A DNA stretch of 64,000 nucleotides. Origin: Hybos culiciformis (Eukaryota > Arthropoda > Insecta > Diptera > Hybotidae). The notes below the pieces were generated by a model. The model saw nothing but the letters and a program-made list of their open reading frames with translations, had not been told where the DNA came from and did not search any database. How positions within the stretch are numbered: position 1 is the stretch's first letter; each line of letters begins with the position of its first letter. Positions 34,624 to 49,477 of the stretch are shown in pieces. The stretch lies in assembly GCA_964007475.1 (NCBI GenBank), contig OZ023275.1, forward strand, positions 14,549,829 to 14,613,828, written 5' to 3'. The position numbers and the translations under genes are program-made.

Positions 34624-37600
34624 TGGAACTTAACCACCAATATAATAAATAACAAAAATAAAAATAAATAAAAACTATATAAATATAATAATAATAATAT
34701 AAAAAACAAAATACGGCATTAAATTCCCTTGCATAAGAGAAATACATTTTTATTAAAATTTGTAAATCTGTAAATAAAAAAAAACTAATTGTTAATTTAA
34801 CTTTTATATACGCCTGTGTTCGATTACATTTAATTTAAAATAATAAAAATATGTTAAAATTATTTACATAATTATTTTGTTATTTCAAAAAATAACATCT
34901 TTCAATTTTATCATCACAACATATGCATTTATTCAAAAATCTTCTTCTAAAATTCAAAAACATAATTCAATTTTCCTCTAAATCAAAAAATACAATATTA
35001 AATAAAGAACTATACTTGTTTATATAAACAAAAATAATGATCAAATATTTCTAGAAATTGCAATCATTTAAAAAATATTTTGCTCGGAGTTTCTTACAAA
35101 AAAAAAAAAAACAACTAACTTTTTCCTAAAATAACTTTATGTAATCTTAAACTCTTACATTTAAATCACAATCATTATGATCTCTTGTATACATTTTAAA
35201 TACAAAATTTAGACTTCAGTTTTTACTGCCTTTAATATAAAAAAAAATATTTATTTTCATTGTATTGAGCCTCATAAATTATATAAGATTACTAAAATTG
35301 TTATAAATCCAGAGCAAACTCATATATAAATATGTTTTATTTGCTCTTAAAAGTTTTAAACTAGCTACATGATAAAACATACTGAACATTAAAATCAATT
35401 TTCTAGAAATATTTTAAACTATGTAAATTTGTTTTTCTTTAGTCTTTAGTCTTTCAATTGATTACACAAATTATTTGTGTAACATGACCAAAAGATAATT
35501 AATTTTTCCGTCTTTCAATATTTGATTCATTAAATAAAACCATATTAAATATATTTGGTAAAATAATTTTTTTTTGTTATTAGGTTCAATTTGTTAACCA
35601 TTTTGTGCAATTTTGTTAAAAAAATATATTGCTTTAATACATAAATCTTAAGTTAATTAATTTTATAATTCATTGCATTAAGATAATTCTGTAAAAAAAA
35701 AATTTTAAAAAAATTATTAATACATAACAAAATAATAAAAATAATTATGAGTATAAATAATTTTCCTATAAAATATTTTCCCATTATAATGAAGTTGTTT
35801 ATATATTTAAAGCTTTTAGTTCCAATTATTTCAATTTTTAAAAAAGTTAAAATTTAATTAAATACCATCCGATGTTTGAATATGATAAACTATGGTACGA
35901 GCTCTCTTTAAATTTTTAACAAATTTCTAAATAGTAATCGCTTCGTTTGATTTTCATTTTGATAAACCATATATTTGTTGTAAAATTTGTTCGGTAAGTC
36001 CCAATACAGATTCAATGCATCGATCTGTACATATTTAAATGTCAAGCACTTCATAGTTTCCCTTGTTCTTATGTCCTCACAAATTCGGAATTATTATTCT
36101 TCTAAAAAATATAACTAAAAGCTTTAGATACATAAATAATGTAATTAAGAAAAAAAAAATTGAATCAAAAATTTAAACTTATATTCAATGTGTACTTTAG
36201 AAATTAAATAAATATTAAAAATATTAGCACAAAATAAAAAAAAAAAAAATTAAAAATAACAAAAGTTAAAAAAAAAGAATTTAAATATTTTTTTTAATTC
36301 ATGTAAAAAATGTAGAAATTTGACTGATGCATTTTTCTAATCTTTTTTTTTTTTTTTTTTTGTTAACTTGCTCATTATAAAATATTTTTCTTTTTTTTTT
36401 ATTATATATAATATAGTATTATATTTTTATGTTATATTTTTATTAATTTTTTTTTTATTTTTTTCATAAATTTCATTTTGGTGCTAATTTATTTCTTTCC
36501 TTTTTTTATTTTTGTTTCATAATTGGCAAATAATTAGAATTTATTTGTTTTCGAAAAATGATGAAAAAATTACAAACAAATTGTATTTTAAATTTTACTT
36601 CAAAAAGTAAGTTCTGACAAAAAAAAAATGGTTTTTATAAAATAAATTTTAAAAGGTTATAAAATAATAATATTAAATGAAAAAAAAAATAAATTTTGAA
36701 AAATAAATTAAAAAAAAGCTAAAATTTATTGGACTTATAATGAAATTAAAGTTTCGGTTCTGTGATAAAAAAAAAAAAAAATTTAACAATAAATTAACTT
36801 TTTAAAAGTAAAACCAAAATGCAATTTGTTTTAATTAATCCACTTAATTGAAAAAAAAAATAAATAAAAAATAAAAAATCAAAATTGAATTTAAATTGAC
36901 TGATAGACTTAGATTTTACTTTAACAAAAAAAAAATATAGGAAATATTTTTCCAAAATATAAAATTAAAAAAAAAAAAAAACTAAGCAACTGAAAACTGA
37001 AATTTATACTGTGATTGGATAATTTAAAGAACTACAGATATTTAGTAAATACCAAAAATTTAATGCAAAATCGAATAAAAATTTTATGCAATAATTGAAA
37101 ATTGACTTTGGCCAGAATTACTTTGACCCAAAATTACAACTAAGCCAAAGGATAACATAAATGTCAAATTTTATTATATACAGAAGCGTATATAATATTG
37201 TTCTAAATGTGAGCTTTAAGATTTCAAAGCTCTTTCTGTTATTTATTATTCAAAATGTCAAACAGAGGCAATTTCGAATATTTTTTTTGCTAAAATAAGC
37301 ACAAAAAAAAAATTTTGCAAGAAAGCCTCAAAAAAAAAATATTATGTTTAAAACTAAATATTCTACATTAGTTCTTTAAATAGTAAAAAATATTCTTAGA
37401 TATACTTAGTTAAAACAAAAAAAAAAAAAAAGTATAAACTTGTTAAAAATTTTAAATTTGAAAAAAAAAAAATAAAATAAAAAATTTAATATATAAATGT
37501 GATTCTTAAGACTGATTTTTTCTTTGCCTAAAATCAAAAAAAAAAACGGATGAATTGAAAATTCATAAAAAATTGTTGTAATAATTTTAACAAGTTTAAC

Positions 37601-40600
37601 TCTGTGTGCAAAACTAAGAATATTTTTTCTCAAAATTTTTTTAATAAAAAAAAAAAACTAATTAAAATTATAAATTTTTTATAATTTTTTAATTGGCCTT
37701 AAAAGAAAATATAAAGCAAAATTTAAAAATTTAAAAAAAGTGAATATTGAATTTCCAAAATTTTATTTTTTAATATATTTAAACAAAAAAAAAAAAAAAA
37801 CCTAAATTATAATATTATTGTTATTATGCGAGAATGTATTTGATACCAAATTATTATTTTTATTTCATTTTTTTGGAGTTTATATTATTTTGTTTAATAA
37901 AAAAAAATAAAAATTTTTTATATTTTATACATTATACACATTTTTTTATAATTTTTATTATATATATTTTTATTTTATTTTTTTAATTATTATTATTATT
38001 ATTATTAATTTATAATTTTAATATTTATAACTTTTATTTAGAAATATAAAAAGTAAAAAAAAAAAAAAAAAACAAAAAAAAAATAATTCATTATACTTAC
38101 TACATTAATTATTATCATTAATTAACAAAAAAAAATGAAAATCGTTAAATTGTAAAATTAAAAATTAAAAATTATTAAATAAAATTATTAAAATAATCTC
38201 AAAATGGAACCAAAACATAAAAATTCAATATAACAAATCAATTTTATACAAGATTTTCAACTATAATTTGTAATATAACAATATTATTACAAAAATTTCT
38301 CTTTTTTACTCTTAATTCAAAACTAAATTATCTTAATTTGTAATTTTGTAATTGATTCAACACTCAAAGAGCGAAAAAAAAAAAACAAAATATACAATAT
38401 TATATATAATTTTGTTTGTTATATAACGTAACACAAGTATTTGTTTATAAATATAATCAGTTATGGTTCCTAATTATTTTATTTTGGTTTTAATACCTAA
38501 TTATTAATCAAACATTTTTTATTATTCTTCCCAAGCTTTATTGTTAGTATCCAAAATTATTTTATAATAACATTTCCAGTAAAAAATTTAGAAAATCTAA
38601 CGTACCCTGGCTTGGTTGATTCCGAACTTTATTTTGAAACAAAATTATTATTATTATAATGTTTATCCAATTTAAAAACTCAAATTTTTCGTTTTGTCGT
38701 AATATTTTTTAATGAAATAATTATTATTATTTTTTTTTTCTTATTCTTAAACATCATTTAATGTTAAGAATTTGTAAATTTTTTATTATATTATATACTT
38801 ATACAATATATATTAATATTAAGTTTTTTTTTGTATTTTTTTTTTTTTTTTTTTTACATAACTTATGTTAATTTTATAAAAATATTTGCAATTTTTTCTT
38901 AAAAATTTTTTTTTTTATTATATGTTTCATATTATAAGCTATTTAATATATTATACGCTCACAATATAATGGGTGGCATTTTAAGTGAGGACAAAATTTA
39001 TTAGAATTTTGCTGTAAAATAATATAGCATTTAAAAAAAAAAAAAATTAAATATTGTTGTTGTATTAATCTTTTATTTAATGGTTTCTGAAAAAAAAAAA
39101 ATTAAAAATAAAAATAAAAAATTAATTAATTAAAAATAAATAAAACATGGTTTTTTGAACATAATTGAATGTTTTTCAAACAATGTATAATTATTAAGTT
39201 TTCTCTTTATATTACAAAATAAAAATAAAAATATTGAAATAACTTTAACAGAAACAAAGTAATATTCCTAAACAGTAAAAAAAAAAAAAATATTAATTCA
39301 TTATTTTATTAAATCATCAATAAAAAAAGACAGAAACATTAATTTTATCAAATTTCAATTAAAAAAAAAAATAGAATTAATACTATATACCTAGATACAT
39401 AAAATGCATTAAAATAGTTACATTTTTGTTAAAATTAATAGACCTACGATATAATTTTTTATTAATTTTCTTTCCTTAAAAACTTGTAGTTATTAATTAA
39501 ATTAGTTATTGTTGATTAAATTTTGTTATACCAAGTACTATATTAATATAAATGGGAAATATTTCACAAACACTTTTAAAAACGGATTGGTAAAAAATAG
39601 TTTTGTTTTTTTTTTAGCCTTGAACTATTTATTTTAATATACATTTTTAAAATTAATATAAAGTATTAATTTTATAACATTTATTAATTTTATCGTTATT
39701 ATAGGAAATTATAAAACGTTTTTCCCCTTAATTAATGTTGTATAATATATTTTTTTTAAATTTTCGTGTTTTCAGATCATTTTTTTTTTTTAATCTGAAT
39801 CCAATAATAAATAAGTCAGAATTTTAATATATTCAGGATAATTTTAAAATTTTCAATCAGCTTGGAAATTTTAACATAAGTATATATGTTTTTACAAAGT
39901 TACATTTTATTATAATAAATGTATATTCAAAAATTATTAAAATTACTAATACATCATCCCATATATATGTAAATAATTCGTAATAATTTATTTATTATTA
40001 TAAATAGTTTTTGTTTGATTCACTATCAATCATTACTAAAAATTTGTTTCTAAAAAGATGTGTGTATACCAGACTATTAACATTAAATGTCATCATCAAA
40101 TAATGGGAAATGTGTGTACATACATTTACCTTATTAATTTTTACTTAATTGAATGTTTATTTTGAAGTTGGCCTAAGTCGCTTCAAACGTTTAATTGTGT
40201 GCCCAATTAATAATACTACAGATCCAAATAAAAAAAAAAATAAATAAATTAACAGCAAATAATCGTGTATGTTTTATAATGCATTTATACATTATTGTTT
40301 AATTTTATTATTTGATAACTATACATCACCTATTTAATATATATATATATGTTTTGGATAATCTTTCAAAAATAAAACTGTTCTGAAAAATATCAAACAT
40401 TAAAAAAAAATGTTGATGCAAAAAAATATTATAATAATATTAACAATTTTATTATTCTATTTTGAAAATTTTAAACTGCCACAACATTATTAAGGGAAAA
40501 TTTTTATTATGGCCTTCAATAATAAGTGTTTCACAAAACGTTAGATAGAAAAATGTCAGCAGTGGTCAAATGCAGTTAGGATCATGTCTTGTCAATAATA

Positions 40601-41047
40601 CTGAAAGTATGTCCATATTATTTGTCTAATAATCTAATATAATTTTTTGATTCTTATTTTAACAATCCCATAACATATTCACTTACTCCCAAGAAAAAAA
40701 AAATTTTGACAAAAATGTAAAAAAAAAAGTTAAATGTGAAATATTACTTACAAACTATAATTATTTTTGTTTTTTTTTTTTTTTTTCATATTTTATGCAA
40801 AAATAGATATCTAATGTATATCTTTTACAATTTAAAATAATTAAAAAAAAAATATATAGCAAAAAAAAACTATTTCAATAACAATAACCTAAAGAAATTA
40901 AATTTAAATATAAAATAATAAAAAAAAATGAAATAAAATAAAAATAAAAATAGTTATTAAAGAAAAACATAAAAACAAAAATGATCTTTAATTTTCTCAT
41001 TTTTATTTCTTTATTATATACATTATAATTATTATATATTACTGAAA

Positions 41048-41105
41048 TATATATATATATATATATATGACTATATATATGTCATACTGAAATATATATA
41101 TATAT

Positions 41106-41154
<49 letters not shown>
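41048..41154. repeat. (TA)n dinucleotide tract with short interruptions
   Basis: Two long TA runs are separated by tgactatatatatgtcatactga and tacataca interruptions. Alternating TA of this length is prone to slippage and cruciform extrusion. Confidence 0.9.
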
Positions 41155-41157
<3 letters not shown>

Positions 41158-44100
41158 AAATTATAAAAAAAAAAATAAAAAAAAAAAATATCTATATTTA
41201 ATATATTATTTTTCTTAAATAAAAAGCAAATTTTATTGAGTTGAAAAAACCAATGGTGTTTTTGAATTATTTATTTTCTTTTTTTAATTTTCACCTTTTT
41301 TCTAGACAATTAGTTGCAATATACGTTTGAAAAAAAGTATATTATTACATCGCTTTCAATATCCATGGCTTGCATGATAATATTTTCAAAATATAAGTTT
41401 ATGAAACTTAAAAGTATGTTATTAAAATAAATACTTAATTTAGGTATCATAATATGTTCACTTAATTATACATACGACGACGGACTTAAAGAGAAATAAT
41501 ATTTAAAATCTATATAATTGACTATATTGTGTGTAAGGCTTGCGAAGACGATAAATTTAACATAAGGTAAAACGCTTATCGGTCTTTTTAGTATATGAAG
41601 AGATTCATATTTTTTTAATCCATTTTAATATCATATTTATATCTTATTTAAACAGAAGAAATTTTTTTAATAATATTCGTCGTTATTAGAACAATTTATC
41701 TGCGATGTTGTTAAAAATAATATAAAATATTTTTATTGGGGGACCTTCTAATAAGAAAAATTCTCTTAGAATTTTAAGATTAAGTTTTTTATTAGTATAC
41801 TAAGCGTGCACACTCGGACTATGAAGTTTTAGTTTTTTAGATTATTAGATTTAAGATTCTTTTTTTTTTTTTTTAATTTTTAAGTATTCTATACAAAAAT
41901 TTAAATTATATTGCACTTGCTTTCTAATTTAATCACTTATCATAAATATCATAAATAAACAAAACAATATGCTATGACAATTAAAATCGAATAAAACTTA
42001 AATTTATACGTATAAAATGAGAAAATTCACTGAATAAGTTTCGTTATGAAATAATAAAAATAATTTTGAATACTATATATACTCAAAACGACATATAGTT
42101 TAGTCTTTAACTAACAAATTAGTGTATAAATATATTAAAATGAATTTGAAAAAAATATTGTAACGTTTGACTATGATTGCAAAATTTAGCAAAATAATAT
42201 AATATTCTATTATTATCTTGAACCTTTTTCAAGCCATAATATGATGAATTTTAATTAGTTGTATTCTTATAAAACATTTTGTGTAATTTTTCTGCAAAGC
42301 AATTTGTGCGCCAAAATGAAATTACAACAAGTACTATGTCATGTAAGAAATATAATCGTTAAAGAATATTTCATTTAATTTTTTTTTAATAGGATTATTT
42401 AAAACAATTTGAAGTATATGACTTTTGACATTATTATAAGCATAACTAGATTATGTCATTCAACTTTAATACAGAAATAAAAAATAATTGAACTTAAATC
42501 TATCGTAAAATTAAGTATTAAAATATTATTATCAATATTCAATTAATTTGAAATAATTTTTTTTGTTTATGTAAAATCTGAAAAAAGTATGAAATTAAAC
42601 CAAGTTTCAATTTTAAGAACAAATGACAAAAAATTAGTAGTCGGAATAAAGCATTTATCCGGTTAAATCTCATGTTTATGTATAACAATTAATAGTAGTA
42701 TCACATTAACATTAATTTATTTTTTTTGTCTCTAACATTTATACAATATACTAAGCCAAAGGTATTCTTAAATTTAAATCATATATCAAAATTTTTATTA
42801 TGTACATAGTTTACTTTATTCATTACATTCATATTATATAATGTGTTTATAACATATTATATTAATGTAATTATTATTTTTCTTAAAAACAATTTTTTTT
42901 TTATTCTAATTAATTCTAACATTATTTGCATATCTCAGATATATGAAATTGATCAGGATAATGCTATGATCTAATAACTTCTATAGCGTTATCATTTTCA
43001 TATTCATATATGAATCGAAGTTAAAATTGCACACTTAACAAAAAAAAATGACAACAAGGCACTATTAAGTAGTTACAATTTAGAAATTTAAATAAATCTA
43101 AGAAAATATTAAATACTCATTATAGTAACAACATTTTAGGCAATTCTATTATTATATAGTTACATACATACTATTAAATTTTTAAGCCTTATGTGCATAA
43201 TCACATATTATATGTACATTATCTAAAGAACATGCATTATCTTAATTGATGCTGAGATAGTCAAATAATAAAGCTATGAAAAAACAGAAAAATAAAACTA
43301 AATTAAAAACAACTTAAAAGTAAAAAAAAGATCACAGGAAATTAGTTTCAAAAATAATTATAATGTTGTTATCTCGTTTAATACATAATTTATTATTTTA
43401 ATTAATATGATACATATAAGTTTAAATGATTCCAATACCTCTAATTCTCGGAATATAGTTAATTAATTTCAATAATAAATTTTCAGTAATCTTCGTTTTT
43501 TTATCTAAAAATATAGTTAACTCAAATCTGTTCAATGATTCTTTAGACTCATTTATGATCAATTATGATATTAAATTTATCGTGAGAAATAAAACATTTT
43601 ATAAAAAAATTAGTTTAGCACTCTTAAGGGTTCAACATTCAATTTTCCTTTAAGTATTCAAATTAAAAAAATATTAGTTTCCAACATAAAAAATTGGAAT
43701 TATTTTCGCTTTACAGTAAAATGTTTATATTTAGGTATCAAATTCGGATCAATTTTTTTTTTTAATTATTTTAACATTTTACCCCTATAATTGTGCGCCG
43801 AAGTTTAAGGCGCATTTAGTATTAGAACTATTTTAATTCGTCTTACTTTATGAAATGTACCAAAATTAACGCAAATTTGCAATTAATGTATATTAATCAA
43901 AAATTAGCAAAATTTATTTTTATAATAATCTTAGAGTATTATCATTCATTAAACTTCTACCTGAATACTACAATTTATGTCTTATAATAATATAAAATAG
44001 AAATAAAAAACAATTTTTTTTTTTTTAATTTATGTTCACACCATAAAGATGTTAAAAGAGATTTAATTCGAAATTAAAAAACAGCATTAACATATTATAA

Positions 44101-44198
44101 ATAATATGTTTGCTACTACTACTCTCTACTATAACAATTAACTATTTTAAATTATTTAGTTTTTCCCATAAAAACAAAATCTATGCTATAAATTCCAG

Positions 44199-44431
44199 GC
44201 TGTACCACACCCAAGAAATTGTTTTCATGCCAGCTATGCGGTAAGGTACTATGTTCAAAAGCTTCGCTGAAACGTCATATTGCTGATAAACATGCTGAGC
44301 GACAAGAAGAATATCGTTGCATCATCTGTGAACGTGTTTATTGTTCAAGAAATTCATTAATGACCCATATTTACACATATCATAAATCGAGACCTGGTGA
44401 ATTGGACATTAAAGACATAAAATTCTTTTAA
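44199..44431 (+). CDS. br: Broad alternative terminal exon, Z4-type zinc fingers
   Basis: This is the shortest terminal exon, with 77 residues after joining. It has almost no linker: Gly-CTTPKKL leads straight into the fingers. Finger 1 is FSCQLCGKVLCSKASLKRH with IADKH; finger 2 is YRCIICERVYCSRNSLMTH with IYTYH, followed by KSRPGELDIKDIKFF and a stop. The linker-free finger pair and its sequence fit the isoform class called Z4 in insects (from memory). The acceptor AG is 44197-44198 (aattccag) and the phase is 1, as in the other terminal exons. The exon keeps broad's codon use and shows no damage. Confidence 0.9.
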
Positions 44432-45304
44432 AAAACGATTTTCCCTCACAAAATTAATTGCGTTTAATTAAAAAAACTCAGAAAAATTATATATAGCCAA
44501 TATTATGAACAATGCTTAGACTAATAAAAAAAAAAAAAAACATTAGATTTATAATAAATCTCAATTTAAGACACACACTACTGTTAGAAATTAAAAATAC
44601 AAATTTCTTCAAACAATTTTTTTTTTTTTTTTTTTTTTTTTAAATCGACCACAACGAAATCTATTGACTTTATGAAAAAAAAAAAAAATTTATTAATTAA
44701 TTAAAAAAAAAAATTAAAATTTAACATTATTAATAGAGCATTAAATTATTTTAATTAAAATATACGTTTTACACAAAATGACAATCACTTTCGAAATCCT
44801 ATTAATTATATAAATACTTATAATTATATATTTAGCGAATAATTTTATTTAGTAAAAATTTTAATCAAAAGTATTAAGAAATTTTTTAAAGACATTCACA
44901 AGTATTAATCAAAATAAAATATAAAAAACTTTAATTGGATTTAAGTGGTGGATATTCAACATAAATAATATCAACATAAATTTTTAACTGAATTCAAAAA
45001 TCGAAAAAAAAGGGAAAAATGTCACCAAATCTAATCTAAATACAATAAAAATTAAAAATAAAAAAACAATTTTTTAAAAATACCAAGGTTAGAAAAAATT
45101 AAAAAATAGAATTCAATAAATTCTCCTTTACTTCAATTAAAATAAAAAACTTTTTTTTTATCTTTGAACTTTCTATCTCTATTTTCTTCTATCTATATAA
45201 TAGTATCTTTTATCTGTCACAATTTTTATGTAAAGAAGTAAAATATATAAAAAAAAATGTTTTTGAACAAAAATCTTTTTAATAATAAATTCTTCTTCTC
45301 TAAT

Positions 45305-45331
45305 TCTCTCTCTCTCTCTCTCTCTCTCTCT
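45305..45331. repeat. (TC)n microsatellite
   Basis: This is an uninterrupted CT dinucleotide run, the only substantial non-TA dinucleotide repeat in this intron. Confidence 0.9.
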
Positions 45332-48300
45332 GTTAACATAATATGACTTTTTTTTTTGTACGAAGCAAAAATTTTCTTTGTTCCTCTAATAATCTTTTTA
45401 TGGAAAATTGCTTTACTATTACTATACGTATCAAAATAAATACATAAAATTTTGAATTGTTATGAAAATATAATTCTATATTAGAAATTGAAGTAATTCA
45501 CTAATATTTAAGTGCAAATTATATAAATACATAAATTTTTCATAAAATGAGTTCAACATAATAATTGCATGATATTTTAATATAAAAAAAACAAATTGAA
45601 TTTGTAGTTATAAATATTTTTTAAAAAATATACACATATATACTTTTTTTATAAAAATCACACACAAAATAAAATTTCAAATAATTAGTTTCTTTCTTTC
45701 AAGAAAAATTAAATATATTTCATAAATTCATCCCAAAATAAGAAAAAAATTAAAATTTTGATTAATTTGATTTAAAATTATCGTATAGCTAAATATTTAA
45801 AACATTTAAACACATGACATTTTGTTCTTATCTAATGCTAATGACAATAATTATATATAAAGCAATATATTAAGTTGTTCTCAGAAAAAAAAAATAAAAT
45901 TTGCATTTATGAATTAGTTTTTTTACACTTTTTCAAAACTCTATTAACTTAACTTCTATAAAAAAAATAAAATAATGTAGTTCATTAGTTTTGATAAATA
46001 TTTTTTTTTTAAGAATTATTATTTTGCTTTCAAAACTGAATTATAAAATTCTTGCATCTCTCTATCTCTCTAACTGTCTTTTGTTATGATAATGGCTATA
46101 ATAATTTAAAGAAAAAAAAAAACTAATCTACTTTATATAATATATACCTAATTAAAAATATCAACAGACTATTCTACACTCTTTATATAATTTCATTGCT
46201 GAAGCTCGTAGTATAAACTTTACTCAACTCGATAATCTATCTCTTAAATAGTACTTACTGCTGCTGGCAAATCTTCTGTTTCTACAAAAGTTTTTCTATA
46301 AAATATGGAATAAGTATTTTTTTTTTTTTTTAATTTCTTTTATTATATATAACTATCCCTATTTTATATAATACATAATAATTATATATATTTATATTGT
46401 TTTTTTTTTTTAATACATAGTATAATAAAACTTTCGTAGTTAAAAGTTTAAGAAATTATTGAAATAATATATATATTATTATATTTCAATTACATAAGTA
46501 TATATTATATATTCTATAATTATTTTTAGAATGCTCTATTATTTTTCTTCTTCTATCATATATGTAGAATTTAGTAGTAAATACTATTATTATATAGTTA
46601 AAATGTACAAAATTTATTGACAACTCTGTCAAAATTAGGATCATATATGAATGATAACTGATGCTAAGGAAATTTTTAAAAACTTGTCATTTGCTAATTG
46701 TTGTTGTTTTTTTTTTTTTTTTCAATTTTACTATGTACTTACATACAGTTTTTATTCTTGTCAAATTGAAAAAAAAAATCAAAAAATTAGGTATGTTAAA
46801 GAAAATATGTATGCCTAAACTTCAACTAACTATGCCCTTTGTATCAAAAATTAAATTTTTTGTTGAAATAATAACTTATATTTATTTTTTGTGATATTGT
46901 CCTTCATATAAATCTCAATTTTATAAAACATAATGATAAATTCATGTGTAAATAAAGCATATATTAAACGTATACAAAACACTTTATCTAAAGATAACAT
47001 TGATTCAGATATTTCTATGATTGCATTTTGCAATAAATAAGTCTGAAATAATAAAATAAATAATTAAACTATAAAAACAAAGATACTTAGGTTTCTTTAC
47101 ATAGTTAAACCCTTTAATGAATGTAAATGCAATAGACAAGTTTTTGAAAATAATAATAATTACTATAACTAAAAATATTTTCTTAATAATGCTCTTAATT
47201 CTGCCTTAATTAAATTCATCTGTGGTATTCTGTATAAAAATCTTAAATAACAATTTTGATAAGTAATTTCTACACAAATATCATAAAATTTAGTCTACAA
47301 ACATCTTTCTCATATAAAATAAAGCGCTTTAAAATAATAAAAAAAAAATATATTAGATACATATAACATTTCAAATAATAATAAATTTAGAATTCTAATT
47401 AGCTAAGTAGGTATTTCATACAAATTTTAAGTAATGAAATACATACAACTTATTTGATGATAAAGAAAATTATCAGCCATACTTTAAAATTTAAACATAA
47501 ACATTAATATAAAGTTATTGATGATGATGTTGAAATTATCTTAGTCTCTATTATATAGAATAAAATGATCAATTAATTAACTAATTTGATGTTAACTGAA
47601 AAAAGGTTAGCATCAAATAAATAATCCCTGATATATTTAAAATAGAACTTGTAAATTATTTTCTTACTAATGAGAAGAAATATTTGGCTCGGCGCGATAA
47701 CATTTGATGGGAAATCAAAGAAATGGGGGGAAAACGAATTGGGCACAAAGTTATAAAAACCTTAAAAACATTCAGTTGAGTGTTGAAATGATTTTATTTC
47801 AAATGCCTTAATGATTTAATGGAAGAACAAAACTGTAAGAACTTGATACCAAAATTATTGTAAAGAGAGCCAAACAGGTGTTTTTTTTTCATTTAAATCT
47901 TAAAAATGTCATTTAGAAATAAACTAGATTCAGACAAAAATAAAAACAAAAAAAAACAGAATCTCATATTATCAAGAATTAAATTAAACAAGTCTGGTGG
48001 TTGGTATGGCTGATTTTTTTCAATAACTCAACAAAACAAAAATGCATTCTTCCGACAACTACGTTTAACTATTCTAAAAAAAAATAATAATAATTTTTTT
48101 TATTATAATTTTTTTTTTTTTTTATTTTAATTTAGTTTGAATCAAATGTTATTGACACGTTTTGATTTTGTCATTTTTTCAAATTTCATACTCTTTTTAA
48201 ATTTTTTTTTTTTTTTCCTAATTATATACATAATTATGTTTTTATATTACGTTCGTTATATAATGATACTATTTTTATTGGATTTCTTTGAAGCAAATAC

Positions 48301-49446
48301 TCAATTTTTGGTGGATATAAAATCTCAATAATTGTCTATCTATGTAGACATAATACGGGGTGTATTACATAGAAATTATTAAAAACATTAAGAAAACACA
48401 AAATTTGTATACAGTATTGATGTTTAATGTTTGCCAAATTATTTGTATTATTTGCCTCATTTTAATCCAGATTATAAAAAAATTATATAAAATTAGTTGC
48501 CATATCCTTAGAAGTATATAAAAAAAAAATATATATATATATAGTTGAAAAATTAAAATTATTTCCATATTTTTTTGTGTGTTTAAAAATTGCACCTGAT
48601 TAGGATTTAAATGTTTTCTGTATACATTTTATTTTTTGGTTGTACATATATATATAAATATATATATATTTTTTAATACTTTTTGATTGAACATTCAAAA
48701 CTTTTTTTTTTTGCAAATCTTTGATGTGTCTAGTCTTTATATAGTTTCAATTGTCATTAAAAATAGTAAATTTTTCCCCTTTTAATAAATATTAATTGTA
48801 TTTCATACTACACTTATCTGTCAAACTTATACTATCTGTTTCGATGTAATAATATAATGAGACTAAACTTCCATTCATAAAGAATATATTATTATATACA
48901 AAAAAAAAAAGTTTTGAAATAATATTTTTTAAGAAGTTAATTTTTGACGTAACGAATTTGAAAAAAAATTAATTTTTCATTTTAATATTTTTTAAATAAA
49001 AATAAAAGTATTTTTCGTGAATGTACATTTTTTTTTAATTTATGTTTCATTTTGTTTTGTGAAGCTTTACTTCGTTTGAGAATCATCAAAAAAAAAAATT
49101 GAATTTTTTTTTTTTAATTTATTTTCTTTAATTTATTTGTAAGATAAAATTTAGTTGTTTATATAACAAGAATGCTGAAATTAAGTTCAACCATTTAAAG
49201 GAAAATAATTTTATTACTTTAGAAAAGAAAATGTGAAAAATTATGAATTATGAAAAAAAGAGAAAAATTTTCAAAAGAATATTATCACTTTCTAATTTTT
49301 CTAAATAAACATATCAGTTTGGATTTTTTTTTTTCTGTATAATGTGAGAAGAAATTTCAATCAACAAATAATTTAGATTTTCTTTCCCATTATTAAAAAA
49401 AATTTAGAAAATTACTACATCCAACTATTAACTATTATATTTATTT

Positions 49447-49477
<31 letters not shown>

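Larger units (their letters stand above)
34580..44198 (+). other. Z3 3' UTR and 9.6-kb intron to the Z4 exon
   Basis: No coding sequence is recognised. The stretch contains many homopolymer runs, a long (TA)n tract at about 41048-41154, and a short hairpin with arms tgcgcc/ggcgca at 43794-43814. A less A/T-rich patch near 35865-36090 shows no recognisable feature. It ends at the Z4 acceptor aattccag. Confidence 0.8.

Noticed and set aside
44219..44431. Independent small zinc-finger gene
   Set aside because: The finger pair is in phase with an upstream AG at 44198 and with the broad core donor, and there is no ATG before the first finger, so it is an alternative exon of broad.
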